From: Aureobasidium sp. EXF-3400
Taxonomy: Eukaryota > Ascomycota > Dothideomycetes > Dothideales > Saccotheciaceae
Direction of reading: 5' to 3'
Length of the DNA: 36,356 bases
Assembly (NCBI GenBank): GCA_024195585.1
Contig: SWBL01000429.1
Location: 1 to 36,356, forward strand
In this document: positions 20,532 to 30,490 of the stretch, piece after piece
Layout of the letters: each line of letters begins with the position of its first letter
Numbering within the stretch: position 1 is the stretch's first letter
The notes under the pieces: model-generated
What the model saw: the letters and a program-made list of their open reading frames with translations, nothing else
Databases searched by the model: none
Told to the model about the DNA's origin: nothing
Made by a program: the position numbers and the translations under genes

Positions 20532-21842
20532 CTATTTCGAGTTCTTAGCGTCCTCAATGGCCCATTGTACGGCATCGTACACATCGTCGACAATGACAGT
20601 GGGCTTGTGGGCAGGTTCGCCTCCAGCATACACTCCAGTACGAAGCAGGATACTTGACCACTTGCTGCCAAAAGCACTCTTGTACGAGTTCCCGCCGGCA
20701 ATATCCGATTCTGTTCTCATTATTAGCAACTGCGTTTAGCCAGATTTCAACAGCAGACTTACCAGGGTTGTCGCCCACCATGTAGACCTTGCGCAAAGGT
20801 TCTATTGACTCGCCAGTGTACAGGTCGTTTCTGTGTGCTCTCAATCTCTTCTCGGCAAACTCGTATGTCTCATGGTAAGGCTTGCCAATAACCTTCTTTT
20901 GCAGTTGCACGCCAGCATTCTGGCCTCCAGTGATGGCTGCCCACACACCTTCCAAGCCCTCTCTGAAACCACCCTGGCCCAGTCGTGGTAGATGGTATTT
21001 CGCAGCCCACCACAGGTCTGGGTTGGAGAAGTAGAGTTTGGGCTGATCGTCTTGTTGGTAACCATTGTTCGGAAGTGATTTGTCTCCGTTCTTGCTCGAC
21101 AGTGTGCCCATAATTCCCTCTCTTGACAGAAGTAGATCTGTTATGATGGTAGTATCCAAGCCCCAGTCGCGAGGATCGTTGTACACAAAGACAGCATCAA
21201 TCTTGAGAGACTTGTCGGGGTTCTCGGCGTCAATAGGCGCAGGTAGTGGTTTGGCGAACTTCTTGTAGTAGTCTGCGAAGATCTTGGTGAAAGGCCAGAT
21301 ATCGGGGTATGCGGTAACGATATCTCCAGGGGTGACGACGGTCTTGAAGCCGTATTTCTGGGCAACGAGCTGGCATTTGTCGTAGTCGCCTCCTACAACT
21401 AGCACCGTCTTGTCATGGAGCTCCTTCATGTCGGCGAAAGGGGTATGGCTCTGCACAAACATCGAAGTGTCTAGATCGATATCCAGCTTCTGGCGAAGCT
21501 CATCCACTCTCTCCGACTCGTGCTTGCCGCCGCCATTGGTAAGGAGGATGAAGGGGATGCGCTCGGTCTGTAGCAGCGACAGGGCTTTGTGGGCTCGAGG
21601 TAGAGGGTCTGACGAACGAAGGAGCACACCATCAATACTGCATTACATCTCAGCGTCAATTCAAGAGACAGGGCGGGCCATGCGACATACTCGAACGCAA
21701 AGGCAAAGTCAGGGTGTTTCGCGCCTGGTCTGGATGTGATCAGAGAGCGCGACCATTGTGCTGCGCATGTCGGTCTGCACCATTTCGATAGCACCGAGGG
21801 CCTAGCAAGCCTCCTGAATGTCGTCGTCGCTGTTGTTGCCAT
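20532..21842 (-). CDS. HAD-superfamily (subclass IIA) phosphatase, CECR5/HDHD5-like
   Basis: Three exons (21842-21691, 21637-20763, 20710-20532), 401 residues, phases close. Residues 1-40 are rich in Thr, Arg and Ser without acids, a likely mitochondrial presequence. HAD motif I is DIDGVLLRSS (nucleophile Asp51, acid/base Asp53, created only by splicing across intron 1), motif II is FILLTNGGG, the motif III lysine is in IGKPYHETYEF, and motif IV is MVGDNPESDIAGGN, created by splicing intron 2. The large cap between motifs II and III is of the IIA type. The architecture matches human HDHD5 (CECR5) and yeast YKR070W, mitochondrial proteins of uncertain substrate; phosphohydrolase activity is inferred from the intact motifs. 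The first exon-2 Met at 21627 is not the true start. Confidence 0.92.
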
Positions 21843-22283
21843 GGTTGTTGTTGTGTTGGAAGGTCAAAGAGTCATCTTGAGTTATTCGCCGATATCTCCA
21901 TGAATTCGCATACGTCACTTTGGCCGCACTGAACTCTTTTGTGCAACGGCTATACCATTTGACTTTAACATCTTTAGCCAAAGATGGCACGGCATGTACG
22001 GTAGAATTGTATATGCTCAAGTACTATGCTCGGTGTAACATGTCCACACTCATCCACCAACCGAAGACATCACATGCAGGATGAGCCACCTGTCCATCGA
22101 CGTCATGGCTAGTAGCTCACCAACCACCCATGTTGATGGCCATAGGTATATATATACATAGCAGGCGGTAGTTGCTCTCCTATCAACCTTTTCAGAATCC
22201 ACTGTAATTGTCTCCACAAAGTAGGTTCCAGGAATGTGCCTCGCGATACCATATTCTTACAACCTAGCAGCTTGATCATCACA
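21843..22283. promoter_or_regulatory. Divergent promoter with TATA-like run
   Basis: 441 bp between two divergently transcribed start codons (the HAD phosphatase, minus, and the small Gly-rich protein, plus). A TATATATATA run at about 22147-22156 lies some 130 bp before the plus-strand start and could be its TATA box. No other element stands out. Confidence 0.4.
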
Positions 22284-22611
22284 ATGCCTATCGGAGAGAA
22301 CAAGAATTCTGGAGTCGCTGGAGGCGTGACTGCTGTCACCTCTACAATCGGCAACGGTGTCGGTGGTCTTTTGGGCACCGTGGGTGGTGTCACTGGAGCT
22401 GCTGCTCGAGGAAGTAAGTCATCGAAGAATATTTAGCTTGAGCTTGTGCTGATTCTGTTCACAAGTCGGCAACACTGTGACTGGAGTTACAGGCAACACT
22501 GGCAAGCCACTCGGTGATGCTTTGGCTTCCCTCGGAAATGGTATAGAGGATGGAACAAACAACATTGCTCGCGGCGTTGAGGCTGCTGGGCAGGGCAAGA
22601 AGGCTTGGTAA
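22284..22611 (+). CDS. Small Gly-rich hydrophilin-like protein
   Basis: Two exons (22284-22413, 22466-22611) encode 91 residues starting MPIGENKNSGVAGGV. The intron is 52 nt with a GTAAGT donor and a GCTGAT branch; splicing creates Ile44. Composition is dominated by Gly, Thr, Val, Asn and Ala, with repeated (V/I)GN and TGxTG elements (TVTGVTGNTGKPLGD). There are no cysteines; the C-terminus is basic (GQGKKAW). It resembles small fungal Gly/Thr-repeat proteins of unknown role, and its low-complexity make-up is reminiscent of hydrophilins or LEA-like peptides; this is composition only, not a domain match. First of three adjacent very small plus-strand genes. Confidence 0.72.
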
Positions 22612-22783
22612 ACCCGATTTGCTTGGTTTAACGACTTATGATTTTTCATTTGCTGAATCTTGTTGACGCTTTGTACTTTGACTCTTGAATTTACCATAAA
22701 AACATCTTGATCGCGAAATTTTCTCGAGTGAAGTTTTCAACTGCCTTTTGTGCATCTCGTCGGTTTTGTCGCAAAACATTATC

Positions 22784-23099
22784 ATGGTGAGCGAGCATCC
22801 AGTATACCAGAGGACGCAGAATCTGATTGACTAAGGGCCTATGCGCAGACGACCTTCGAGTACAAAAAGGAGTGGCCGACCTGTTACACTCATTAGCAGG
22901 GTTGATCAGATGCATCTCTATGTGTTTATTGGCATACACAGCAAAGGTGATATTCACCGCTGTGATCAAGATGTTGACCTATGATGCCACCAGAAATGGT
23001 CAACACAGAAACATGAACTCCTCGACCTCATCAAGCTCCCACGCATACGGTGTGGGTTCATCGCGTAGAGAGCCCGAGGAGGAGAAGAAAGAGTCATGA
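22784..23099 (+). CDS. Small membrane protein A of a tandem pair, ATG-only first exon
   Basis: Proposed exons 22784-22786 (the ATG alone) and 22836-23099, giving 88 residues. The 49-nt intron has a GTGAGC donor, a CTGAT branch and an AAG acceptor, and contains an in-frame TAA if retained. No ATG occurs upstream of the second exon in its frame, so splicing is required. The protein starts MGLCADD, has one hydrophobic segment (about residues 17-45, LIRCISMCLLAYTAKVIFTAV), then a Ser-rich, highly charged tail (EPEEEKKES). Residues 5-47 align without gaps to the next gene product (ADD at the start, LI[RK]CI in the helix, about a dozen identities). I recognise no family. The shared structure with gene B raises confidence that both are real. 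Confidence 0.62.
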
Positions 23100-23251
23100 T
23101 AATCGCGACTCGCATATCAGTCAGTTGAGATGATCGTCGGTCGAAGGAAGCGGAGACTGAATCCCACTTTTGAGATATCTTTCCGTCGCTGTTGCTCTCT
23201 CTCTCTCATCCTACCCACTGGCCTTTTCGTCTCTTGTAAAAATCGCAACAA

Positions 23252-23565
23252 ATGGTAAGCTTTTCAAGTCTTGCGATGCAACCAAACACTTACACCCCTC
23301 TCAGGCATTCGCAGACGATGCTCAGATCATGGCTGAGATGCTAAACCTGGTATACGCGGTAGCAACCTTGATAAAATGCATCGCTTTCTACGTTTCTATG
23401 TGCGGCCTAAGAGTTCTTGTTGTTGATGTGCTGAAAGTGGATCTTGGACCTGCTGTCAAGGCTTTGTTTGAAGACTCAAAAACACACTTCAAAGCACCCA
23501 CATTTCAGGCGCAAGGAGGAAATTGGCCGAACGAAGACTTGGGGCAGGAGAAACGGGGATTCTAG
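23252..23565 (+). CDS. Small membrane protein B of a tandem pair, ATG-only first exon
   Basis: Proposed exons 23252-23254 (the ATG alone) and 23305-23565, giving 87 residues. The 50-nt intron has donor GTAAGC, branch ACTTAC and acceptor CTCAG. Protein begins MAFADDAQIMAEML, with a hydrophobic helix at about residues 16-45 (LIKCIAFYVSMCGLRVLVV) and a polar C-terminus ending in EKRGF. It aligns without gaps to the gene A product over the first ~46 residues. Its leader is pyrimidine-rich (ctctctctctc near 23196), then atcgcaacaa before the ATG, similar to tcgcaaaacattatc before gene A. The unspliced frame has no ATG, so the intron is needed. Function unknown; a single-helix membrane peptide is inferred. 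Confidence 0.65.
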
Positions 23566-24066
23566 AATGCTGGAATTGGTGTGATTTTCTGGAATGAGTG
23601 GCACTAGGTAAATTCTGCTCGAATGTACACACGTCGAAGGGACCATGATTCGGGAATTGCACGGTAGCTTGTGAGTGTGCTTCGTTCCCAAATCACAGTC
23701 TGTAGATAATAAGCGACAATGACCCAAAGAAGAAGCGAAATAGCGATTATAAGCTGCTAGAAGGCTATACGACCTCATGTCTGGTTTTTATTACCAGGAC
23801 TTCAGCCTGCTAGAAACATGTAGAGGCATCTTGTGTCTCGTCGATAGTATTGACAGGGTGATGGGAGTAGCTACCAAGCTGTTTTTAGATCGGCAGGATG
23901 TCGGCAAGGCTTCAAGCCAACCCTTCCCCGAACGTGGAGGCGGAGAACTCCCTTGACGACGTATCTTGGCGTGATAGGTCATTGCTAGAGAGTGGACAGT
24001 CAGGCAGTTGGCATACGACAGCACCCGATGGTTTGAAAGAGCCGAGGGGTTTCTGTGATTAGCAGT
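23566..24066. other. Intergenic spacer before SGF73
   Basis: About 500 bp holding the 3' side of small gene B and the SGF73 promoter. I see no gene here; the minus-strand frames at 23476-23778 and 23791-24024 are short and featureless. Confidence 0.4.
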
Positions 24067-25400
24067 ATGGCGCCAAATGGCACGGGTCGCAAGGGTGAGC
24101 GCTCATGCCACACATAGCTCGATGCGCCCGACAGCTAACTCTCTCCCAAAGCGCCGGCCGCCGGCAAGCCAAAGTTCAACTTTGCGTCGCGCGCACGCGT
24201 CGACGAGGCTCTAGGCAGCGATGCGAAAAGGCAGTCATTGAGACTGAAAGATGATGTCGTCAAGAGGCTGCCCAAGGCGTCGAAACCGGGCAACTGGGAT
24301 TCGGACATCGTTGGAGGTCAGTCACGTCGAGAGCCATCCTTGGAAGTTGAAGCTGACAGTGCCTTGCATCAGGTATGGACAAAGACACGAGCGGAGTCGT
24401 CAATCGCGTGCCTATGGATGTCGCCCGAGCTTTCGTTACTGGTCACCCTATGCAAGACGAAGCAGACATTGTTAGATGCAACCACTGCAAACGCCCCGTG
24501 CTGAGACACAAGGCCAAAGCGCACATCGAAGAGTGCATACAAAAGAAACAAGAGAAGCAACGGAAAAAGAAGGAGGCCAAGGACGCTCGCGACGCCGCCG
24601 CGCGTAGAGCTGAACGAGAGAACGCCGAAAGTGACTCTGAAGAAGACGACATCACAATGGGCTCCAAGACGGCCGGAAAAAACGACGGTACCTCAGGCAA
24701 GAAGCGCAAGGCCGAGGACTCGACCGAAGGCGCAAAGAAGAAGAAAAAGAAGGACGAGCCAAAGGCCAAAGCCCCTCGACCAAAGGCGCCTGTCGATGTC
24801 GAGAAGCAGTGCGGTGTACCTCTTGCCAACGGCGCTCAGTGCGCTCGCAGCTTGACGTGCAAGAGCCACAGCATGGGTGCAAAACGCGCTGTGCCTGGCA
24901 GAAGTGCCCCCTACGACAAGCTGCTGGCCGAGTACCAGCGCAAGAATCAGGCAAAGCTACAAAGTACGTCTTGACCCTTCACCTATCACAATCAATTGCT
25001 AACTTTCACTCCAGAGCAAGCCCTCGAAGCTCAACAACCATTCCAAGACGATGAGTTCGCCCACGCCGGTCCTATCGATTCGGACGAAGAGAAGGATCTG
25101 GTTCTTGCCGCCATCGCTCGTTCCCAGCCACGCCCTCTCTGGCAATCACAGCCCGTTCCCCTCAAACGCAAATACCAATACGTGCGCATCAAGGAAATGA
25201 TGAGCAGTGCTCTGGGTGGAAAGGGGGCAGGTCTCTTCCGTACTGGCCCTCCACCTGAAGAAGACAACAACAATCTCATGAACGGCATGAACGGTTTGGA
25301 TGCCATGAATGCAACACCGGACAACAGCGACAGAAGAATGAGCGGCGTGCAGCGCACGATGACAGGAACGCATTCTCGCAAGACGAGTGCTGTTGCCTAA
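24067..25400 (+). CDS. SGF73: Sgf73 / ataxin-7-like subunit of the SAGA deubiquitinase module
   Basis: Four exons (24067-24094, 24152-24316, 24373-24963, 25015-25400), 389 residues, all phases consistent. In SAGA, Sgf73 tethers the Ubp8 H2B deubiquitinase module to the complex. An N-terminal basic region (KPKFNFASRARVDEAL) is followed by a conserved WDSDIVGG patch and the Sgf73 zinc finger C100-x2-C103-x11-H115-x3-C119. Next come a long Lys/Glu/Asp-rich, low-complexity nuclear region (about 121-203, with KKKKKK), and the SCA7 domain (about 205-262: EKQCGVPLANGAQCARSL, CKSHSMGAKRAVPGRS, DKLLAEYQ). The C-terminal ~120 residues include a conserved SDEEKDLVLAAIARS helix. The larger internal frame starting at 24375 is exon 3 alone, not a full gene. 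Minus-strand frames opposite the Lys-rich part are shadows. Confidence 0.95.
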
Positions 25401-26182
25401 GCAGTACATTGCATATGATTAGGGGTTGGCGTTTTAAGGCTCTCAAGGGGCGGGCGGTTGCTTGATGTTTAAACATGATACCCATTTTTCTTTTTCACTG
25501 ACGAGCAAAGGAAAGGGTTCGGTCCACCTTCAAAGCTGGACATGCTAAATGATTACCTCAGTTTTCTTTTGTGCTTCTCTTTGCCTTTGCCTTTCGTCCG
25601 AATAGCTCTCTTTCACAAGCCGCTCAAATGCGAGTATGCCGACATATTCCTTGTCAATTGTCATGGTCAAATGTTGGGCGAACGTGGTTATTGATTCTAA
25701 GCTTTGCGGGTGTTAACGGCGATGCTTGTTTCCAGCCGCCATCAAAACACTGCGCTTGGATTCTGAACCGGACTACAACAACTATCTAACTCTACCATCG
25801 TGAGGATCTCAAACATTGGATGACCCTGGATCATCGCATAGTCGAAACGTCTCTATAAGCTGACTGAGCGAGGCTAGATTGTCTTGCAATGGCCTTGCCG
25901 TGATCCATAATCTCATCTCGGCATAGAATCCATCGGCAGTTATAACGTCTTTCTATCGACTGCATTTTTCAAACTCTAGATCATCATTCTCCAGGTTCTT
26001 GCGGAGAGAAGTAAAACAACTCTGTCTCGAACTCGATAGTAAGTACGCATTAGGATCTATTACACGGCACAGAGCTACACTTTTGCGTGGCTTGAAACTG
26101 CTTGTGGATATAAAGAGAGGCCTCTATTCTTTCTCATCTACCCATCAAACCTATCGAACCTTCTCTTTCTAAAGTCTTCACA
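25401..26182. other. Intergenic: SGF73 3' side and promoter of the secreted protein
   Basis: About 780 bp without a supported gene. A TATA box lies at 26109-26114, followed by a pyrimidine-rich leader up to the ATG at 26183. The 72-codon plus frame at 25571-25789 has no recognisable features. Confidence 0.45.
26109..26114 (+). promoter_or_regulatory. TATA box of the secreted protein gene
   Basis: TATAAA 69 nt before the start codon at 26183, followed by a CT-rich tract (tctattctttctcatctacc) typical of fungal transcription starts. The spacing suggests a strong, regulated promoter. Confidence 0.7.
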
Positions 26183-27412
26183 ATGCGGTCCACTACTTTA
26201 GCTACTTTCCCGCTCTTCTCTCTTGCACTTGGTGCTGTCAACTGGAGTGCTTTTGAATCATGTGTGACCTCAAGTGGCACTGCATCTGTTCAGACAGTGT
26301 CGACATCAGTCTCCACTACAACAATCCAACAGCCCGACGTTCTCATCAAGCACACTTTCCATCCTCAGCATCTTTTTACTCCTCTGCCTTTCACGAAGTT
26401 CTGGACTCACACCTTCCAAGAAACGGACATTGCTGTGTCTACTGTCACCATTCAGCTGACGCACACCGAGTTCGTTCCAACTTCGACTATCGTGAACACC
26501 TACACGCAAACCCAAGTCTCTAGCGTGTTCACCACAGTACCAACTCCCGCCGGATTCCTCCCTATCTCCGACACGACGAACTCGGCTTACCCCAATGGAC
26601 AATCGCTCAGCAGTTCATCGGCTAGTGCATCAACGTCCAGTGCTGTCTCTTCCCAGTCGAGCTCTGCACCTGCTGCTGCTTCCATTACTGCTTCCATCGG
26701 TTTCAACGTGACTGCCTCGGCTTCCGGCGTTGGTGCTTCAGCTGATGGCTCTGCCGACATGGAGGCAAGAAACCCCAAGAACCCAATCAAGCAATTTGCC
26801 CATGCTGTTCACTGCTTGAAGAGTGTCCTTGTCCAGAAGACCATCGACACCACTACCACTGGAACTACCCAGACCAGCACGCTCGCTCAGGCTACAGTGA
26901 CTGCCACTGTCAGCGCAACAGCCACCATCCAGGTCCTGCCAAAGTTCGGTCATGGAAAGACCATCTACACCACCGCCTACACAACTGTGACCAAGGGCTA
27001 TAATGTTTACTCGAACAAGTTTGTGACTGCTGAGGTCACATCTACCAGCACAGCCTATGCAGCATGTCAAACGAACAACATCCTCAACTCCGTTGCTTCT
27101 GTCAATGGTCAAGCAAAGTTCAAGACCACTGTTGCAAGCTCGGCTGAGCAATGTTGCGAGCAATGCCAACAGTCCAGCAACTGCATTGGATCTGCCTTCC
27201 AAGCCCTGCTTCCTCTTGGTGGTCGCTGCCTCATCTACTACGCAAACACTTGTCCTGCCCAGTCTGCAAATGCTTTGCAGTACACTCCTGCCGCAATCAA
27301 GCAGCTTCCTGGAACTTATGCCCTAAGCAACGGCGCATGCGGCTACATGTTCTCAGTGGGTGAGCAGGCATTCGGACAGTCATTGGGTCATGCCCATGGC
27401 CATGGGTGGTAA
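26183..27412 (+). CDS. Secreted Ser/Thr-rich protein with PAN/Apple-like Cys cluster
   Basis: Single exon, 409 residues. Residues 1-18 form a signal peptide (LATFPLFSLALGAVNWS). The mature chain is very rich in Thr, Ser, Val and Ala, with Thr/Val beta-repeats (TVTATVSATATIQV, TIYTTAYTTVTKGY) and a Ser/Ala linker (SSSSASASTSSAVSSQSSS), so heavy O-glycosylation and a cell-wall or extracellular location are likely. The C-terminal ~110 residues hold a Cys cluster: AACQTNN, EQCCEQCQQSSNC, GRCLIYYANTC, NGACGYMF. Its spacing resembles PAN/Apple domains in fungal secreted proteins. The C-terminus is His/Gly-rich (GHAHGHGW). No catalytic motif and no GPI signal seen. A clear TATA box precedes the gene. 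Function unknown. Confidence 0.82.
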   Translation: MRSTTLATFPLFSLALGAVNWSAFESCVTSSGTASVQTVSTSVSTTTIQQPDVLIKHTFHPQHLFTPLPFTKFWTHTFQETDIAVSTVTIQLTHTEFVPTSTIVNTYTQTQVSSVFTTVPTPAGFLPISDTTNSAYPNGQSLSSSSASASTSSAVSSQSSSAPAAASITASIGFNVTASASGVGASADGSADMEARNPKNPIKQFAHAVHCLKSVLVQKTIDTTTTGTTQTSTLAQATVTATVSATATIQVLPKFGHGKTIYTTAYTTVTKGYNVYSNKFVTAEVTSTSTAYAACQTNNILNSVASVNGQAKFKTTVASSAEQCCEQCQQSSNCIGSAFQALLPLGGRCLIYYANTCPAQSANALQYTPAAIKQLPGTYALSNGACGYMFSVGEQAFGQSLGHAHGHGW

Positions 27413-29000
27413 TTGGCCTTTTATAGATGAAGTCAACATAAGCTAGGATGATATCGAATAATCTTTAATATATTTTTTGCTCTTGATAAGATGTCGCGTC
27501 ATCTATGTGCCGAGTAGCCTGTAGGGCTTGATCGGACATGAAATTGTGCCCTCCCATATTAACCAGTCGGCCTTAATGTGTGGAGTCGATCTGGTTCTCA
27601 ATCAATCTGAGTTGATTCCGCTAGATCAATACCGAAGTGTACGGTATCGCGTTTTTTCATGTCTGCTGACCTACGAATAAATCGCAAATACATGCTTCTG
27701 CATATTCAAAGTGTAGCGAGTTGCAGGTGTGAGATAAATCTACAAGCCACGCACTGTTGGATTAATGCCTTGAATCCGCGTGTGCTGCTTTGATGTTCCG
27801 CACAGCCATCACGTTTGGTTGTCGTTGTCGGTCCGCGGAAACTCGTCTGAATCGTGGACAAAACAAGATCTTTGGAGAGCACAAGAGTCATGATGGCTGC
27901 AATCGATTCTATCAACACGAATCGCATATTGCTGCTTATCGTTGAGGCTGAGTCGCGACTGCCGGCCGGACGAGAACGGACGTGGTCAGGAAGCTGTAGT
28001 ATGAATGAGACTGAGACATGTTTTGCGAATTTGGTCTCGCGGCCGTCACATTAGACGGGGTTGATGTCCACTGCAACCTCTTACCATCTCGAATAGGCAA
28101 TTCCAAATGGCGGATTGTCCGCTGGATCATGATGGCGCGATGGTTGAACGTTGCTGTCGCCCTGATGTACTTCGAGGCGAGTCGTAGCCGTCGTGTCAGT
28201 TGAAGATTTTCTGTCAACAGTCTTCGAGACGGGTGACCTCCGCAAATCATTGTCAAGCCAGATGCGGCTCCGTTTCGGTTGCTTCCAGCATCTGCTACTT
28301 TACCAAGTATCATCAAGATGAGGGCATAATCGCTACCAGACCACAGGGATGGCATGAGATTGTTCGACGGTCCGGCTACAGATACCATATTTCGGTGTGC
28401 CCTTCTTGTTCGTGTCTAGCACAGACAGACAGACAGACAGGCAGTCAGGCTAAAACCAGGGTCTAACAAATGTCACCAGCCGCACCCAGCATTACCTACC
28501 AAAAGTCTTTTCAGCCAGGAGGAGGTAGTTTCACCAAGAAGCAACTATAAGAATCTGATACTTCCAACGCTGTAAGTGAGAGCTTGATTCGCTGAACGTC
28601 CGAAAAAAGAACTGCGTCCAGCCCTCCCCCACGACTGTTCGAAGCCACAATCTCTTGGATCTAGTTACCGCTAGACCGTAATGTATCCTCAACGCTATCA
28701 CATATGGTGCCCCGCGATTCATAGTGCTCTCCCGCGAGTCATCTGAATATTGGAACAGCTTGCCGCTTGGAACTAAGCTTCTGTTGGAACACAGGAAGAG
28801 GCGCCTTGAGCCTATGATTGCCTGAGCATGAACCTTCCTTTCGCTTCTCACCGTCGATCGATGGGTTAGTGCGCTCCACTAAGGCACGTGGAAGTATGGG
28901 TATTGAGTGTTTGAGCATGAACTGGGTCCCGTCTCTTCGTCCCAGTTGATATAAGGAAGGAATTCCCTGTTCACTCCTGTCGTCGAAGGCGCATGTCAAA
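27413..29000. other. Gene-poor region of about 1.6 kb
   Basis: The longest stretch in the window without a supported gene. It includes the 3' side of the secreted-protein gene, a short microsatellite at 28421-28443, and the promoter of the rhodopsin-like gene. A minus-strand frame of 150 codons (27936-28388) and one of 106 codons (28531-28851) have no signal peptide, domain or splicing context, and their composition is not gene-like. A relic of a decayed gene cannot be excluded. Confidence 0.4.
28421..28443. repeat. (ACAG)n microsatellite
   Basis: About five and a half copies of the tetranucleotide acag/agac followed by imperfect gcag-tcag copies. Non-coding. Confidence 0.85.
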
Positions 29001-30490
29001 ATGGGCTACGAAGGTGTGGGGCCCCTGAAGCCGTTGATTCTGAAGTTGAACGAGACGCAACAAGAGGCTTTGCTTGACCGTATCTTCTCTGTGGCAAGAG
29101 AGAATACGCCAGACATTGATTTGTCTGCTCCGGTGGTCAGGGTAGTATGGGTCTTGCTCGGGATATCCACAGTCGTGGTCACTACCAGACTGGCCATCAA
29201 GTTCCGGACGACTCGTCGACTCTATCTCGATGATGGGCTCATGGCTCTTGCCTTGGTGAGTCAAGCCATATGTCTTAATCCTGATTCATTGTAATAATTC
29301 AGCTTCTAGTTGCTTGCTTGGGTTCATGCTGTCTTTTTACAAATCTCGTTCTGCAATGGTCTCGGCCGTCATGTCTTCTATCTCGAGCCCGCTCAGAGAT
29401 TCCTGGCTATCAAATATGGATTTCTCTCTCTGGTCTGGAGTTATTTCTGTCCCATGTTTGGCCGCCTCAGCTTTTGTGCATTCCTTCTTTGTGTCGCCAA
29501 CACCGACCCTCGGACCAAGAAATGGCCCATCTGGATGTTTATTATCCTACAGCTCATTATCAATGTTCTCGCATCTTTCCTTCTTCTATTGACCTGCGGG
29601 ACTCATCTTGATGGTCTGTTTGCACTAGACCTTGGCCAGTACTTCACATACTGCTTGCCTGTAGAGATCCAGACAAATTATGCTTACTTTGCTGGTGGTC
29701 AGTAGTACCGAAAAAGAGATATCCTTTATGATACATGCTGACGAAGAACCAGCCTTCAATACTCTGACCGATTTCTTCTTGACTGTTCAACCTGCGCTCT
29801 TGATTATGCATACCAAGTTGGCGACAAGCAACAAGATTGGCGTTGCTTCTTTGCTCTGTCTGAGTATCATGTAAGACAATCATAGGTCCTCGTACAGATC
29901 TTGGAACTAACAGCATCCGAACGCAGAGCCATGATTGCAGCCATTGTACGAACAGTCGCCGCCCACAAACTCAGCGATATTGGCGATTATACATGTAAGT
30001 CACAAGAACAGTTTCTGTCACCTCAATTGAGCAAATTCTGATGAGCGATCTAGACGAGCTTACACCCTTCGTTACATGGGTCTCGGTCGAACTTAACGTC
30101 GTGCTCACCGTCACATCGCTACCTCTGTTACGACCTCTTGCCCAAGAGGCCCGCGAGAAAGCCAACAAGCTCTTCTCGATCACTCGCAAGGAAAAGGAGC
30201 CTTGGGATGACACAATCTCGCTACGCAGCGTCCATACCTCAGGAGCAGATGACGAAGAAAGAAAGACAGGAGTGGACGATGTAGAAAGCAAGACAGGAGC
30301 TGGCGTAGGAGTGGTCGCTTTGGGTACCCCAGCGAGTCAAGGAGGCTTCCTAGCACAGCAGGACATGTCGAGTGTCGTTCGCACCGTCGAAGTGCAGATC
30401 AGCTACGAAGCAAACGAGATACCGATGATACACGCTTGCTTGGTTGGACTGGTTCAAGGTCAAGCAATGGAACGTCTGGCTGGCCGATGA
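29001..30490 (+). CDS. Seven-helix fungal rhodopsin-like integral membrane protein (PTH11-related group)
   Basis: Five exons (29001-29255, 29310-29697, 29753-29870, 29927-29994, 30054-30490) give 421 residues with phases that close. The N-terminus is outside; helices are visible at about 51-70 (VVRVVWVLLGISTVVVTTRLA), then LDDGLMALALLLAWVHAVFL, LSLVWSYFCPMFGRLSFCAFLL, WMFIILQLIINVLASFLLLL, FNTLTDFFLTVQPALLIM, GVASLLCLSIIAMIAAIVRT, and TWVSVELNVVLTVTSLPLL. Family signatures of the fungal rhodopsin-domain proteins are present: the RLYLDDGL motif after helix 1, the NTLTDF segment, and DYTYELTPFVTWVSVELNV at the last helix. The cytosolic C-terminal tail of about 120 residues is charged and Ser/Thr-rich. 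These proteins resemble GPCR-like sensors but most have no known ligand. No CFEM domain is present. The exon-2 acceptor at 29309 is chosen because the earlier AG at 29302 gives the wrong frame. Confidence 0.88.

Noticed and set aside
27936..28388. 150-codon minus-strand frame in the gene-poor region
   Set aside because: No signal, domain or fungal-type codon pattern visible; no partner exons with good splice sites.
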